DNA of 34,938 nt, taken from NCBI GenBank assembly GCA_964549995.1, contig CAZJXF010000023.1, positions 1 through 34,938 of the forward strand. Reading direction: 5' to 3'. Below the pieces are notes generated by a model, which was not told the origin of the DNA, ran no database searches, and saw only the letters and a program-made list of their open reading frames with translations. The number at the start of each line of letters is the position of its first letter. Within the stretch, counting starts at the first letter, position 1. Shown here piece after piece: positions 16,977-26,300 of this stretch. Both the position numbers and the translations under genes were made by a program. Source of the DNA: Desulfatirhabdium sp964549995 (GTDB taxonomy: Bacteria > Desulfobacterota > Desulfobacteria > Desulfobacterales > Desulfatirhabdiaceae).

Positions 16977-17535
16977 GCGCAAACTGCTGCTCGTTCCATC
17001 CCTTCTTATGACCATCGTTCTGGTATGGTGGGCGCAATGGTACGATCCCATGTCCGGTCAACTTCAAGATCTGCAAGTCGATATCGAGCGCATCCAGGAG
17101 AAGGTTGTCAGGCAATCCGAAAAACTGAAACGGTTGACGGAGCAGATTCAGGAAGAGGGGAATATCGACCGCAGATTGAGCGAATTGTCTAAGCTTCGAA
17201 TCGTCGGCAAGCGCATCGAAGACGTTCATGCAGCCACGCAAAGTCTGTTTCAACAGATATTCGAAAAAAACGGTGTTGCCATTAAGACCTACAAGGAACT
17301 TCCCGCGGGAAAATTCCGCAGTCAGACCCTGGCCAGGATCGAAATCCAATTTGATACGAATCTGAAACCCCTTTCGGATATCCTTGAGCAGATCGACGCT
17401 ATTCCGCAACTGGTTCAGGTGGAGAAGCTGACGATTCATTATAGAAGAACGAAGGAAACCGATCTCAATGTCGTGTTGCAGATCGGGACACTGATGATCG
17501 AAAACGGAGGAAGAGAGACTTCGAGAAATCCATGA
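16963..17535 (+). CDS. gspM: T2SS inner-membrane protein GspM (PilO-like)
   Basis: 190 residues: short basic cytoplasmic end, a membrane helix (about 8-24, LLLVPSLLMTIVLVWWA), a coiled coil (30-75) and a small ferredoxin-like domain. The last has FRSQTLARIEIQFDTNLKPLSDILEQIDAIPQLVQVEKLTI, typical of GspM/PilO. It partners GspL. I start at ATG 16963, which overlaps the gspL stop, rather than at the ATG 63 bases upstream, because the membrane helix then sits at the N terminus. Another 34 bases lead to gspD. Confidence 0.82.
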   Translation: MSPNKRKLLLVPSLLMTIVLVWWAQWYDPMSGQLQDLQVDIERIQEKVVRQSEKLKRLTEQIQEEGNIDRRLSELSKLRIVGKRIEDVHAATQSLFQQIFEKNGVAIKTYKELPAGKFRSQTLARIEIQFDTNLKPLSDILEQIDAIPQLVQVEKLTIHYRRTKETDLNVVLQIGTLMIENGGRETSRNP

Positions 17536-17569
17536 AAGACGATACAACTGTCGAAACCGGGAGAATCTC

Positions 17570-19921
17570 ATGAAATGTCGTTGTGTTGCATGGACCGGTC
17601 TTGCATTGTGTGTTTGGCTGATGGCCTGGGGATGTACGCTTCGTCAGGCGGTTCAGTCCACACAATTAGAAGCCGGTCGGTTGGATTCCAATCCGCTGGT
17701 TCGGGCTGTCATCCCGGAGCAACCCGGTCAGGCCGACTTGCTGGAGCCAGGACCGATTAAACCGGAAGTTAAAAAGAAATCCGAACCGCCATCGAATATC
17801 AAATACATTGCACCATCCGAACAGAAGGCGGACAAGGCGAAGACTGCTGCGTCTGCTCCTGGGAAAGAACCACCCGTTCATGTCGAGCTGGCCTTTGACA
17901 ACGCCGATCTGTACGAAGTTCTCGACCTGACGCTCTATGACCTGTATGGTTTGAGCTACATTGTGGACCCTGCTCTGAAGGCGATGGTCAGTTTCCATAT
18001 CCGGGGAGATTATACCCGGGATGAGTTCATTAACGTGATGAACAATGTCCTGCAGATGAACAACCTTGCCATCGTCAAAGGGGCCGGTAACATTTATAAG
18101 ATTGTACAGCGGCAAGTCAGCGCGGGTGCCGGTCAAGCAGGACTGACTTTCGATGATTCCGCTGAAATGTCCGGGGATGTAACGCGACTGGTGCGACTGA
18201 AATACCTCGCTGCTGCGGCCGCTGTCGCGAACGTCACGCCGTTTCTTTCAAAGGGCGCCACTATCGTTCCCAATGAAGTGCACAACAGCCTCATCATTAC
18301 AGATACGGCGGAGAATATCCGTAAGGTCACCACTCTTCTGGGGGCGCTGGATGTGGATTTTCTGACCGATGTGTCGTGGCAGCTCTTTCCGCTGAAAGAA
18401 GTGGATGCAACGACTGTGGCTACCGATCTCGGATCCATTCTCAAGACCAATGGGCTGTATACGAGACAGGGCGCCGTTCAGGGAAGTTTCGAGGTCATTC
18501 CCATCACCAGCATGAATGCCATTCTGGTGCTGACCCGCTGGCCAAGCCTGCTTTCGCTCGTTCAGGAATGGGTGACGGCAATGGATCAGGTCACAGATTC
18601 GGATACGAATGTCTGGGTGTATTTTGTCGAAAATGGAACAGCTGTGGAGCTTGCCGATGTCCTGCAGCAGATTTTTCAAGGCAGCTCATCGGTCTCCCGA
18701 TCCAGTGCATCGACATCCCGCACCTCCAGAAACAGTCGAACCGCAACGGGTCGATCCAGCTTGACGGGGTCAAGTACATCGAGCCCCCAGACGTCTGCGG
18801 CCGGCGGTCTAAGCGCATCGGGTCGAACAACAAGCCAGCAGCGTGCAAACACGCCTGCCACCGGAACCAGGCAGACGCTGGTTCGGTCTCGGGCGGCAGG
18901 TGCCGGAGGAACTGTAGAGGACCTGGTGGACTATGTGGAAATCATTCCGGATGAGGTCAACAACGCGATCATTTTCAAGGCCAACAACCGGGACTATAAG
19001 GTTGTTCAGAACGTCTTGAAACAGCTTGACATCGTGCCGAGGCAGGTGCTCATCAATGTGCTGATCGCCGAAATATCGCTGACCGGATCGGTCAAATACG
19101 GCGTTGAATGGTTCCTGAACAAGAACATCGGGAAATTGGGCGGAAGCGATAAGGGGGAGTATACCATCCAGGGGGCTCTCGACAGCCAGATCAAGAACCC
19201 GTACGCAACTCCGCTTGGAACGAGTCAGGGATTCTTTTTCAGTATCTACGATCCCGTCGAATTCCTGAGGGGACTGGTGTATGCCATCGGAAGCGATTCG
19301 AATGTGAACATTCTGTCGTCTCCCAACATCCTTGCGCTCGACAACCGGGAAGCCGTCATCGAAGTGGGTAACGATATACCGACCGCAACCAGCACGACTT
19401 CGGATTTGACGACCGGAAGCAAGGTAACCAGCACGGTTCAATATCGCAAGACCGGTGTGCTGCTGACGGTGACACCGCACATTAACTCCAACGGTCGGAT
19501 CAAGATGGAACTCATTCAAGAAGTGAGCGAAATTGGCGATTTCATCAAGGAACTGAGCAACTATATCATTTTGACACGTCGGGCCGAAACATCGCTTGTC
19601 GTCAATGACGGGCAGACGGTCGTCATCGGCGGGCTCATGAAGTCCAACAACCGGAAAAGCAATGCGGGGATTCCCTTCCTGAAGGACATACCCATTCTCG
19701 GTTACCTCTTTGGTGCCGGCACCGAAGGGGTCGAGAAAACCGAGCTGATCATCATGATTACTCCGAGGGTCATCAAGAGCAAAGGCGAGGCGGACTTGAT
19801 CACACGGGAGTTTTCTGAGAAAATCCGGTCTTTTCGTGGTCTGGATAAAGCTCAGCAGCCATACGTCCATGAAACCGGAAATGCTGTCAAGCCGGATTCG
19901 GGAGGAAATATTCCGCAATGA
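17570..19921 (+). CDS. gspD: T2SS outer-membrane secretin GspD
   Basis: Forms the outer-membrane channel. 783 residues with a lipoprotein-like signal (LMAWGC, Cys22), so it may be self-piloting; no separate pilotin gene is seen. Periplasmic domains follow: N0 (about 103-170), then N1 and N2 (about 200-360). Within or just before N3, about 70 residues of almost pure Ser/Thr/Ala/Gly/Arg (370-440) form a low-complexity linker. N3 continues with DLVDYVEIIPDEVNNAIIFKAN, and the secretin domain (about 490-740) ends VIGGLMKSNN...GIPFLKDIPILGYLFGAGT...TELIIMITPRVI. The last gene of the T2SS run, with GGGAG about 8 bases before the start. Confidence 0.95.
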   Translation: MKCRCVAWTGLALCVWLMAWGCTLRQAVQSTQLEAGRLDSNPLVRAVIPEQPGQADLLEPGPIKPEVKKKSEPPSNIKYIAPSEQKADKAKTAASAPGKEPPVHVELAFDNADLYEVLDLTLYDLYGLSYIVDPALKAMVSFHIRGDYTRDEFINVMNNVLQMNNLAIVKGAGNIYKIVQRQVSAGAGQAGLTFDDSAEMSGDVTRLVRLKYLAAAAAVANVTPFLSKGATIVPNEVHNSLIITDTAENIRKVTTLLGALDVDFLTDVSWQLFPLKEVDATTVATDLGSILKTNGLYTRQGAVQGSFEVIPITSMNAILVLTRWPSLLSLVQEWVTAMDQVTDSDTNVWVYFVENGTAVELADVLQQIFQGSSSVSRSSASTSRTSRNSRTATGRSSLTGSSTSSPQTSAAGGLSASGRTTSQQRANTPATGTRQTLVRSRAAGAGGTVEDLVDYVEIIPDEVNNAIIFKANNRDYKVVQNVLKQLDIVPRQVLINVLIAEISLTGSVKYGVEWFLNKNIGKLGGSDKGEYTIQGALDSQIKNPYATPLGTSQGFFFSIYDPVEFLRGLVYAIGSDSNVNILSSPNILALDNREAVIEVGNDIPTATSTTSDLTTGSKVTSTVQYRKTGVLLTVTPHINSNGRIKMELIQEVSEIGDFIKELSNYIILTRRAETSLVVNDGQTVVIGGLMKSNNRKSNAGIPFLKDIPILGYLFGAGTEGVEKTELIIMITPRVIKSKGEADLITREFSEKIRSFRGLDKAQQPYVHETGNAVKPDSGGNIPQ

Positions 19922-19995
19922 AGCGTTGTGCTGCGCAGATTTCTATTGAAATAGATCGTTGAATCTTGTAATGGTTGAGCATCTTCTAAACAGCG

Positions 19996-20072
19996 CCTGA
20001 ACGGAAAGCCTGTATTCAGAGCAGAACGCCGCCTGCGTGCAGGTTGTATTCCAAACGGGGTTTCCGTTCAGG
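19996..20072. repeat. Long imperfect inverted repeat after gspD
   Basis: CCTGAACGGAAA at 19996-20007 is perfectly inverted at 20061-20072, with CCTGCGTGCAGG (a 12-bp palindrome at 20032-20043) between the arms. A run of A/T follows. It could be a terminator for the T2SS operon or a small mobile-element footprint. The rest of the 374-bp gap holds a heptamer array and a promoter. Confidence 0.7.
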
Positions 20073-20167
20073 TATTAAAAAATGTTCATGGCGAGGGTCG
20101 CCACCCCGGGAACGAAAATACCAAGGAAGACGATACGCACATAAATCAAAGTGTTCCCATCCATTCC

Positions 20168-20204
20168 TTAACCCCTAACCCCTAACCCCTAACCCTTAAC
20201 CCTT
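20168..20204. repeat. Heptanucleotide tandem repeat, telomere-like (TAACCCC/TTAACCC)
   Basis: About five 7-bp units: three of TAACCCC, then TTAACCC types decaying into AACCTAACCC by 20222. It resembles eukaryotic telomere repeats only by chance of composition. It lies about 50-90 bases upstream of a strong promoter. Confidence 0.9.
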
Positions 20205-20252
20205 AAAACATAAAACCTAACCCTGAATTCACATTATCACGATAAATATTTC

Positions 20253-20284
20253 TTGACACATTCATTGGGTTACGAATATATAAA
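20253..20284 (+). promoter_or_regulatory. Sigma-70-type promoter with very short leader
   Basis: TTGACA (20253-20258) is followed by an AT-rich -10 region, ATATATAAA (20276-20284; 17-20 bases spacing depending on the hexamer). The start codon at 20296 lies only about 12 bases after it, and there is no Shine-Dalgarno sequence. The transcript is therefore probably almost leaderless. Confidence 0.55.
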
Positions 20285-20295
20285 AAAAGAAAACC

Positions 20296-20883
20296 ATGCG
20301 ATACCGATATCAAACATTGCTTTTGGGAATATGGATCATCATGGCAGCCGCTGCATTTGCTGCTGAACCTGTCGTCGTGGTTGCTCAGGGAGATGGTTTT
20401 GTCATAACAACAGACGATATCGAGGCGCAGAAAGAATTCTTTCGGGAGAAGGGCTTTGAATCCAACGATAAAGAACATCTCAATGTGGCCATCAAAATGC
20501 GCATGTTTGCTCTGGAAGCCAAAAAACTCGGTCTAGTCTCCTTCGACTTCGAAGCCAGTGGGCCCTCGGTCAAAGATATGGTCGATCGGTACAACAAGGC
20601 TGCCATAATTTACATGAACCATGTGATGGAACATTTTCCCATCAGTGATGCGGCTATTGAAACGTACTATTTGGCCTACCCCGAAAAATTCCTGAAAGAA
20701 CGCGATCCGAAAGGTATCCTTGAGTTCGTTACTCCGGATGATCTCATGCCACTTGATGAAAACCTTAGAAAACAGATTCGTGCGCATTTGGTCCGGTTCA
20801 GGCGTCCGGAAATCCTGGAAAATGAATTTGTTCGACTCAAAGAAGTTTACCATGTATCAATCTCTCGGTCTGCACAGGGTTGA
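20296..20883 (+). CDS. Secreted SurA/PpiC N-domain-like protein
   Basis: 195 residues with a Sec signal (about 1-22, ending FAA/EP). The body begins VVVVAQGDGFVITTDDIEAQKEFF and continues with HLNVAIKMRMFALEAKKLGL and NHVMEHFPISDAAIETYYLAYPEKF. This is the pattern of the helical N domain of SurA/PrsA chaperones, but no PPIase (rotamase) domain follows. A periplasmic chaperone or accessory role next to the T2SS is inference. The lipoprotein gene starts 13 bases after its stop, so the two probably form a small operon. Confidence 0.6.
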   Translation: MRYRYQTLLLGIWIIMAAAAFAAEPVVVVAQGDGFVITTDDIEAQKEFFREKGFESNDKEHLNVAIKMRMFALEAKKLGLVSFDFEASGPSVKDMVDRYNKAAIIYMNHVMEHFPISDAAIETYYLAYPEKFLKERDPKGILEFVTPDDLMPLDENLRKQIRAHLVRFRRPEILENEFVRLKEVYHVSISRSAQG

Positions 20884-20896
20884 TGGAAGGCGTTTC

Positions 20897-21388
20897 ATGT
20901 CCAGAACCGTAACATGGCATTTGTTCATCATCCTGGTTCTCTTCTTGTTTTTTTCTAATGGATGCGCAACCCGTGAAATAAGCCCGGAAATCCAACCCGA
21001 TAAACAAGAGAAAGCATCCATCGACATTCGTTGTCCTGAGGATTTTCAGTGGCCGGATTCGGCGTTCGAAAACATGTTTCGAAAATATTGGGGGTTGCGA
21101 AAACAGGGCGATAGCGCAGAAGCCTGGAAAATGGAAGCCCCATACATCCACGAGATGGTGATCAAGGGTCGATATCTGAGTTATTATGGCACTGAACGAA
21201 ACGACTGGAAAACCATCCAGATACTCAAAAAATCGCAGGGATCGGATAGTATGATCTATATCGAATTCAATATGGATACCCAAAATTCGGAAGGTGAACG
21301 AAAAGATGTTTATTTTCGTGATTTTTGGGTTTATTACGATGGCAGGTGGGTCCATGCAATCAAAGATATGTTCCTGACCGAAAATTAG
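20897..21388 (+). CDS. Putative lipoprotein, unknown function
   Basis: 163 residues from ATG 20897, which has GGAAGG 7 bases upstream. Signal LFIILVLFLFFSNGC with the lipobox Cys at about residue 21. The mature part holds FENMFRKYWGLRKQGDSAEAW and DFWVYYDGRWVHAIKD, resembling the NTF2/SnoaL-like layout (helix, then a closing Y-Y-x-G-x-W strand). The lipoprotein at 30694 has a similar layout (RYWNAKKADD... and MGTWYINLN). I do not recognise a named family. Confidence 0.65.
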   Translation: MSRTVTWHLFIILVLFLFFSNGCATREISPEIQPDKQEKASIDIRCPEDFQWPDSAFENMFRKYWGLRKQGDSAEAWKMEAPYIHEMVIKGRYLSYYGTERNDWKTIQILKKSQGSDSMIYIEFNMDTQNSEGERKDVYFRDFWVYYDGRWVHAIKDMFLTEN

Positions 21389-21549
21389 TTGATTCTTTCG
21401 GTTGGATCATGTATGAAGCCACTGAAACCCTATAAGATCAAAAAATTGGCGAATGTGAAGGGAGGTGGGGAAGCAGAAAGAGGATAACGTCTATTCGTAA
21501 TGAGGAGAAATCAGGAAAGAATGGATCAATTAATCAAAAGGAGGAAAAA

Positions 21550-22875
21550 ATGAAAAGATTGAGAATCGTTGTGGCATTGCTTGCAATCGCCATGATGGTA
21601 GGATCCTCTGCATGGGCTTTCAATGGAACGGACCATGTGAAGGTGGCGCCCAATGGGAAAGGCGACATGTTGATTTTCCCCTGGTTCTTGGTGGGAGATA
21701 ATGGAATTTCCTCCAAAATCAGCGTCATCAATACCAGTAACAATTACAGCGTTGTTGCAAAGGTAATCTATCGATCCTTCAACTGGAGCCAGGAAGTTCT
21801 GGACCATTTGATTTACCTTTCCCCCAATGATGTGTGGGTTGCATCTATTGAAATGGTGAATGGAAAAGCCACCTTGGTCTGTAACGACGACAGCATGCTT
21901 GGCAACTCAACCGAGTTTGCAGACAAGGTTCCGGTGAAGCAACCGTTGGCCACACCATCGAAAGGCGGAGTTGCTTGGGACAACGATGGCAATACCTTCG
22001 GGTATGTTGAGGTCATTGAATCTGTTGCTATTCCGGCGATTGATGCCGCTGCTGGCCCGATCACCAAGACCGATGGAAAAATTGCCAAGAGCAAAATCAA
22101 GGCTGTATATGATGATCCTGCAGTACTCCCCTCCAACCCGTATTATTCCCCGAAGAATGTGCTTACTGGGTATCAGGAGAACTCCAATGGCGTGAACAGA
22201 ACATTTACTCGCGCTCGAGTGTTTGCCGATTATGGCAATACCGCAAAGCTTAATGTTGTGAATGAAACCTATCTTGGTCTTTTGAGCAGAAACACGGTGG
22301 CCGAAGTTGAAGCCGCGATAGCCTCTCTCGATGTGGCCCTGCCCTATCTGGCCAAGGTTGAAGGCGATTGGACTTTGCATTTCTTTAATTTTCCCACAAA
22401 AGTCTCGGGCTATAATAGTACAGCGCCAAAAACGTACAAACCGTACACAGAAAGCCCATACTGGACCTTGGTTGCCGGAGCAGATGCCCAGAAATGCGAG
22501 CGGTTCGGATACAATATCTATGACCTCCTCGAAAATTCACCGACAAACCCGGGTTCAATTTTTTCTCCGGTCATAGAGACAACACCCCAGATGTGCTACG
22601 AAGTGAATCCGTTCTCCATTGTATATACTTCCGGAAGTCTTTTTGCTGAAGGTTGGGTCCGGTACAATTGGGCGAATACAGGTGCTCCTAAAACTGGAGA
22701 TACCCGGGAGAAAAAGAATGCAATTACCTACTTGGGTAGTCCGGTTCTTTCGAGTGCGGTCATTTTCAACTCCAATGCCAAGGCCTGGGGCTGGGCCGAA
22801 GCTGAATCAGCTTACAGCTATGCGCCAGTAGTTGTTGATGGCGTAGCGTATCCGTATTATCCATTCAGCAATTAG
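21550..22875 (+). CDS. Secreted protein, 441 residues, unknown function
   Basis: A perfect ribosome site (AAGGAGG, 6 bases upstream) and a clear Sec signal (1-23, SSAWA/FN) mark an abundantly made exported protein. The mature part starts with GDMLIFPWFLVGDNGISSKISVINTS and YSVVAKVIYRSFNWSQEVLDHLIYLSPNDVW, probably a beta-sandwich that can bind neighbours, as in surface or fibre proteins. No transmembrane segment or catalytic motif is seen. A hairpin terminator follows at 22934. It lies two genes after gspD, so it is a candidate T2SS substrate or surface-layer component (inference). Confidence 0.7.
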   Translation: MKRLRIVVALLAIAMMVGSSAWAFNGTDHVKVAPNGKGDMLIFPWFLVGDNGISSKISVINTSNNYSVVAKVIYRSFNWSQEVLDHLIYLSPNDVWVASIEMVNGKATLVCNDDSMLGNSTEFADKVPVKQPLATPSKGGVAWDNDGNTFGYVEVIESVAIPAIDAAAGPITKTDGKIAKSKIKAVYDDPAVLPSNPYYSPKNVLTGYQENSNGVNRTFTRARVFADYGNTAKLNVVNETYLGLLSRNTVAEVEAAIASLDVALPYLAKVEGDWTLHFFNFPTKVSGYNSTAPKTYKPYTESPYWTLVAGADAQKCERFGYNIYDLLENSPTNPGSIFSPVIETTPQMCYEVNPFSIVYTSGSLFAEGWVRYNWANTGAPKTGDTREKKNAITYLGSPVLSSAVIFNSNAKAWGWAEAESAYSYAPVVVDGVAYPYYPFSN

Positions 22876-22933
22876 CATCAGCAAAGCAGGTTCTTGTAAT
22901 AATGGTGTGAAGAACACCAGATGACGTACAGAA

Positions 22934-22977
22934 AATAGTTGGGTCTCGAAATGGATGAATATCGAGATCCAACTATT
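22934..22977 (+). terminator. Intrinsic terminator of the 441-residue gene
   Basis: AATAGTTGGGTCTCGA pairs with TCGAGATCCAACTATT (16 pairs, one G-T) around a 12-base loop, followed by TCTGTTT. It lies 58 bases after the stop. Confidence 0.75.
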
Positions 22978-23094
22978 TCTGTTTAAAAAGCCATTCGGTT
23001 GAATTTAAAAATCTACCGGTTTCAGAGATGTTGATGAAGTTAGAAAAATGCAAGAACAGCGGAAAATCTAATCATGCAGAAACAGAAAGATAGC

Positions 23095-23137
23095 TGTAGA
23101 CCGGGTTTCAAAGCCGGGATTGCAATCCCGGGCTACA
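23095..23137. repeat. REP/REPIN-like hairpin bounded by TGTAG and CTACA
   Basis: The core CCGGGATTGCAATCCCGG (23114-23131) is a perfect 18-bp palindrome. On each strand the unit begins with GTAG and a CCGGG hairpin follows: GTAGACCGGG on +, GTAGCCCGGG on -. GTAG-headed hairpins are the hallmark of REP sequences moved by RAYT transposases; two facing each other form a REPIN. No RAYT gene is in the window. The rest of this 493-bp gap shows nothing I can assign besides the terminator at 22934. Confidence 0.55.
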
Positions 23138-23368
23138 AAAAATAATTTGCGACTTGATCGAATTTGATTTGACAGATGAGGACCCTTTTGGGCAAGAAGA
23201 TTTTTTCACACCAAGGTTACCTGTATAGCAAGCCTTCGAAAGTCTGGCGGTGATAGGCTGTGATAAGGATAATTTCAACGAGTTAAATCCTGGATGTCTG
23301 AATGAATTTCGCATAAGTAAATAATTGTTTGCGTGTAAGAGAATACCGCGCAACATGGAAGGTACAGA

Positions 23369-26300
23369 ATGAAATCGAATCGATGGCTTGTTTGGGTGGC
23401 AATGTTGCTTTGTATATCTTGCTGGATGGCATTCTCCGCAGGAAATGGATATTGCGCCTCACCTCCGTTTACAGATTATGTAACCGTTCACAATCCATAC
23501 AATCGTCTACCAGTGGAAGGAGGGACTTTTATTTCTACAGGTAAATATTATTCAGGCTATGGTAATTATACCAGGCATTTTCGTGTTTTCGTTCCACCCG
23601 GGGCTTCTTTAATTGATTTGCGGGTGGTAGAAGCGACCGGAAACGTCGCCGTTGCTCGCCACAACATCAGACCGCTAAACGATACCTTGATTCCGAATGA
23701 TCCAACAGTGCAATGGCGTGAACGGTATGCGCTTTCAGAGCTTGAGCAAAAAGATTGTTATGTTTATCATGCCGGTGTTGACACCATCTATATTCTTAGT
23801 GACTATCTTGGTGGTCTCTCGATCGATCGGGCAGGCTGGTTGTATGTCAATGTGGGAGGCGGATATGTCAGCGACTATTTTCAAATTCAGTGGCATGTCA
23901 TCATTTATCCAAGTGAAGTCCCAATTTACAACGATTGGTGGGATCATTACGGATCCGGGGCAGGTGGCCAGATTGATTGGAATGCAGATATCGCACCCGT
24001 CGAGACCTATAGAGCCGTTACAAAACCGAGCGTGACCCTACCGCCAAACTATGCGAGCGGGCTTGCCGGAGCCAGCGAGGCGGAATGGCTCAAAGATGGG
24101 CAAAAGCTCACCGTGAGCTGCCCGGGCACTTCTGAAATCTATTATAATGTCACAAAATCGGATCCGGCCTGTGATTCCAATACGAACTGCCCAGAACCGC
24201 CAGATCCCGTCCCGCCAACCCAGGAAAAGCATGACGGATCCGTACCAAATGGTGGTGGCCTATTATTGAACGGAACTTTCGGCAAGTATACCAGATTCAA
24301 ATATCGATTTGTTGGCGATAACGCAAAGTCATCCAACGCGGAAACCGGCGTACTTCGATTTGCGCTCGATTTGACGTCTGCAAAGCCTGGCGCCGTACAG
24401 GCTTATCCAGTTAGCGGTAAAACCGTATACGAGAATCCGCTTTTGGTTACCCTCTCCTGCCTAAAAGCGCATGAAATTCGTTACAAGGTGTTTGATAAGG
24501 CTGATTCAAACAAGATTATCCAGGATGGCTCCATTATCGGACCAAATGTGAATGAAAAAGTCCAGTTATCCATTTCTGGTGAAAGCAATCAAAACAAAAG
24601 TTATGTTGTAAAAGCATCTGGGTATAACCAAAATTCGAAACTGGAAGGAGATGAAAGTCTCTTCGAATATACCATCAATTTGGAACCAAAGCCAGCAGGT
24701 GATGTGACTGTCACACCTGAAGGTAATGGTCAAACCGTCAATGGGCAATTGCCTCTGAGGTTAAGTTCGAGTAATGCGACCAAAATTGTTTACGAAATGG
24801 CTGCTGGAGAGAAGAATTTTCCAGAGATTGACCCTGTTGTAAGCGCAACCTCGCAAATTGCTGTCAATGGATCAACTGGTGATTTTACCATTCAATATCA
24901 AGAAGGTAAGCCGTATATAAAAATTCGCTTTGCAGGAATGAACGGGAATATGATGGGGAACCCGTCCAAGGTCCACACCTATATTATCCAGAAAAGCCAA
25001 ACGCCTGAAATACCGATTGTCAATCCTGGAAGCAAAGAATTCAAAGAACCGACTGCAAAAATCAATGTCGAAAGCAAGAATGCCACCAATATCGAATGTC
25101 TATATAATACGAATGGTTTGGATCCCAAAGATATTACTGTGTACAGAATTAACTTATCGAATCCAGGAGTTTTACAGCTAACAGGAGATATCGGGACAAC
25201 CAAAACCTACAAGGTCAGATTTCGGGGATATAATGACCAAACAAAGGAATACTCAGCCCTTTCAGAGCTTTATACATATACGATCAATCTGAGTGGTACG
25301 ACGGTTCCCGGTGTCGCCACCTTCACCCCGAATTCGGGAACATTTTATAGCAACCCGCCACCGATCACTCTGGAATCAGCTCTCGCTACAGAAATTCAAT
25401 ATGTTTACGTATTAACGGATAACGAACAGGAGCCGCCTACCGATATTTCTGAACCATCGTCGGCACCAAAACCTGGAGAGACCAAGAGATCCATCATCGG
25501 TTCCTCAGGAAAAATCGATATTAATGATACAACTTCAACCGGAATTCGGGTTACGAACAACAAGCTTTACAAAATACGCGTAAAGGCTGCCGGTAAAAAT
25601 GCATCAGGAGATTATGGTCCTAGCGGCACTGCTTATTTTACGGTGGACTTGCGTAGCCGGCCCGCCAAACCAGTGATGCAAATAGATGGGATGACCATTT
25701 CCTCCGGCAAAACATTCATTACGCAGCCCCTCACCATCTCTGTATCAGCGGAGGGAGCATCGGAAATACAGGTGTTATACACGAAAAGCGAAGGATCTGT
25801 AGCGCCACAAGAGCCCTCGAAGCCTTATGATTCTTCTGTAAACCCACCCATTGGGAAGATGATTTTAGTGCCATCTGACAAAGGGGCCATTGTTGTTGGA
25901 ATTTCCGGAAATGGAATCATCGTTACGGATAAAGCGATCAACAATATTCGCTTGAAATGTGCTGCCAAAAGCAGTGCAGGTGGCATTAGCGAAATAATCG
26001 ATCTTCAGTTCTATGTCGATTTGACGCCCAAATATGGAACTCCTGTTTCCCAGGACTTCGCAAAACAGAATCCTGGAGTTGAAATTACGCCATATATTAA
26101 AAACGCAGATGGGCTCACTGATCCGGAAGTAAAGTTCTACAATTTGAGCGCGGAAACACAAACGGTACGGGCTGGAGCCTCATTGTCCATAGCCGATCTG
26201 ATTAAGGCAATGCTGCAACCGGACAATCCTGCTGTTGATGTTGATATGGAATCTTTCGCAACAGCAAAAACGCTTCGAATTCATGGACTCGGTAGCACCG

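Noticed and set aside
20168..20222. Telomere-like repeats suggesting a linear replicon end
   Set aside because: The array is short and internal, with bacterial genes continuing on both sides. It fits the other heptamer arrays better.
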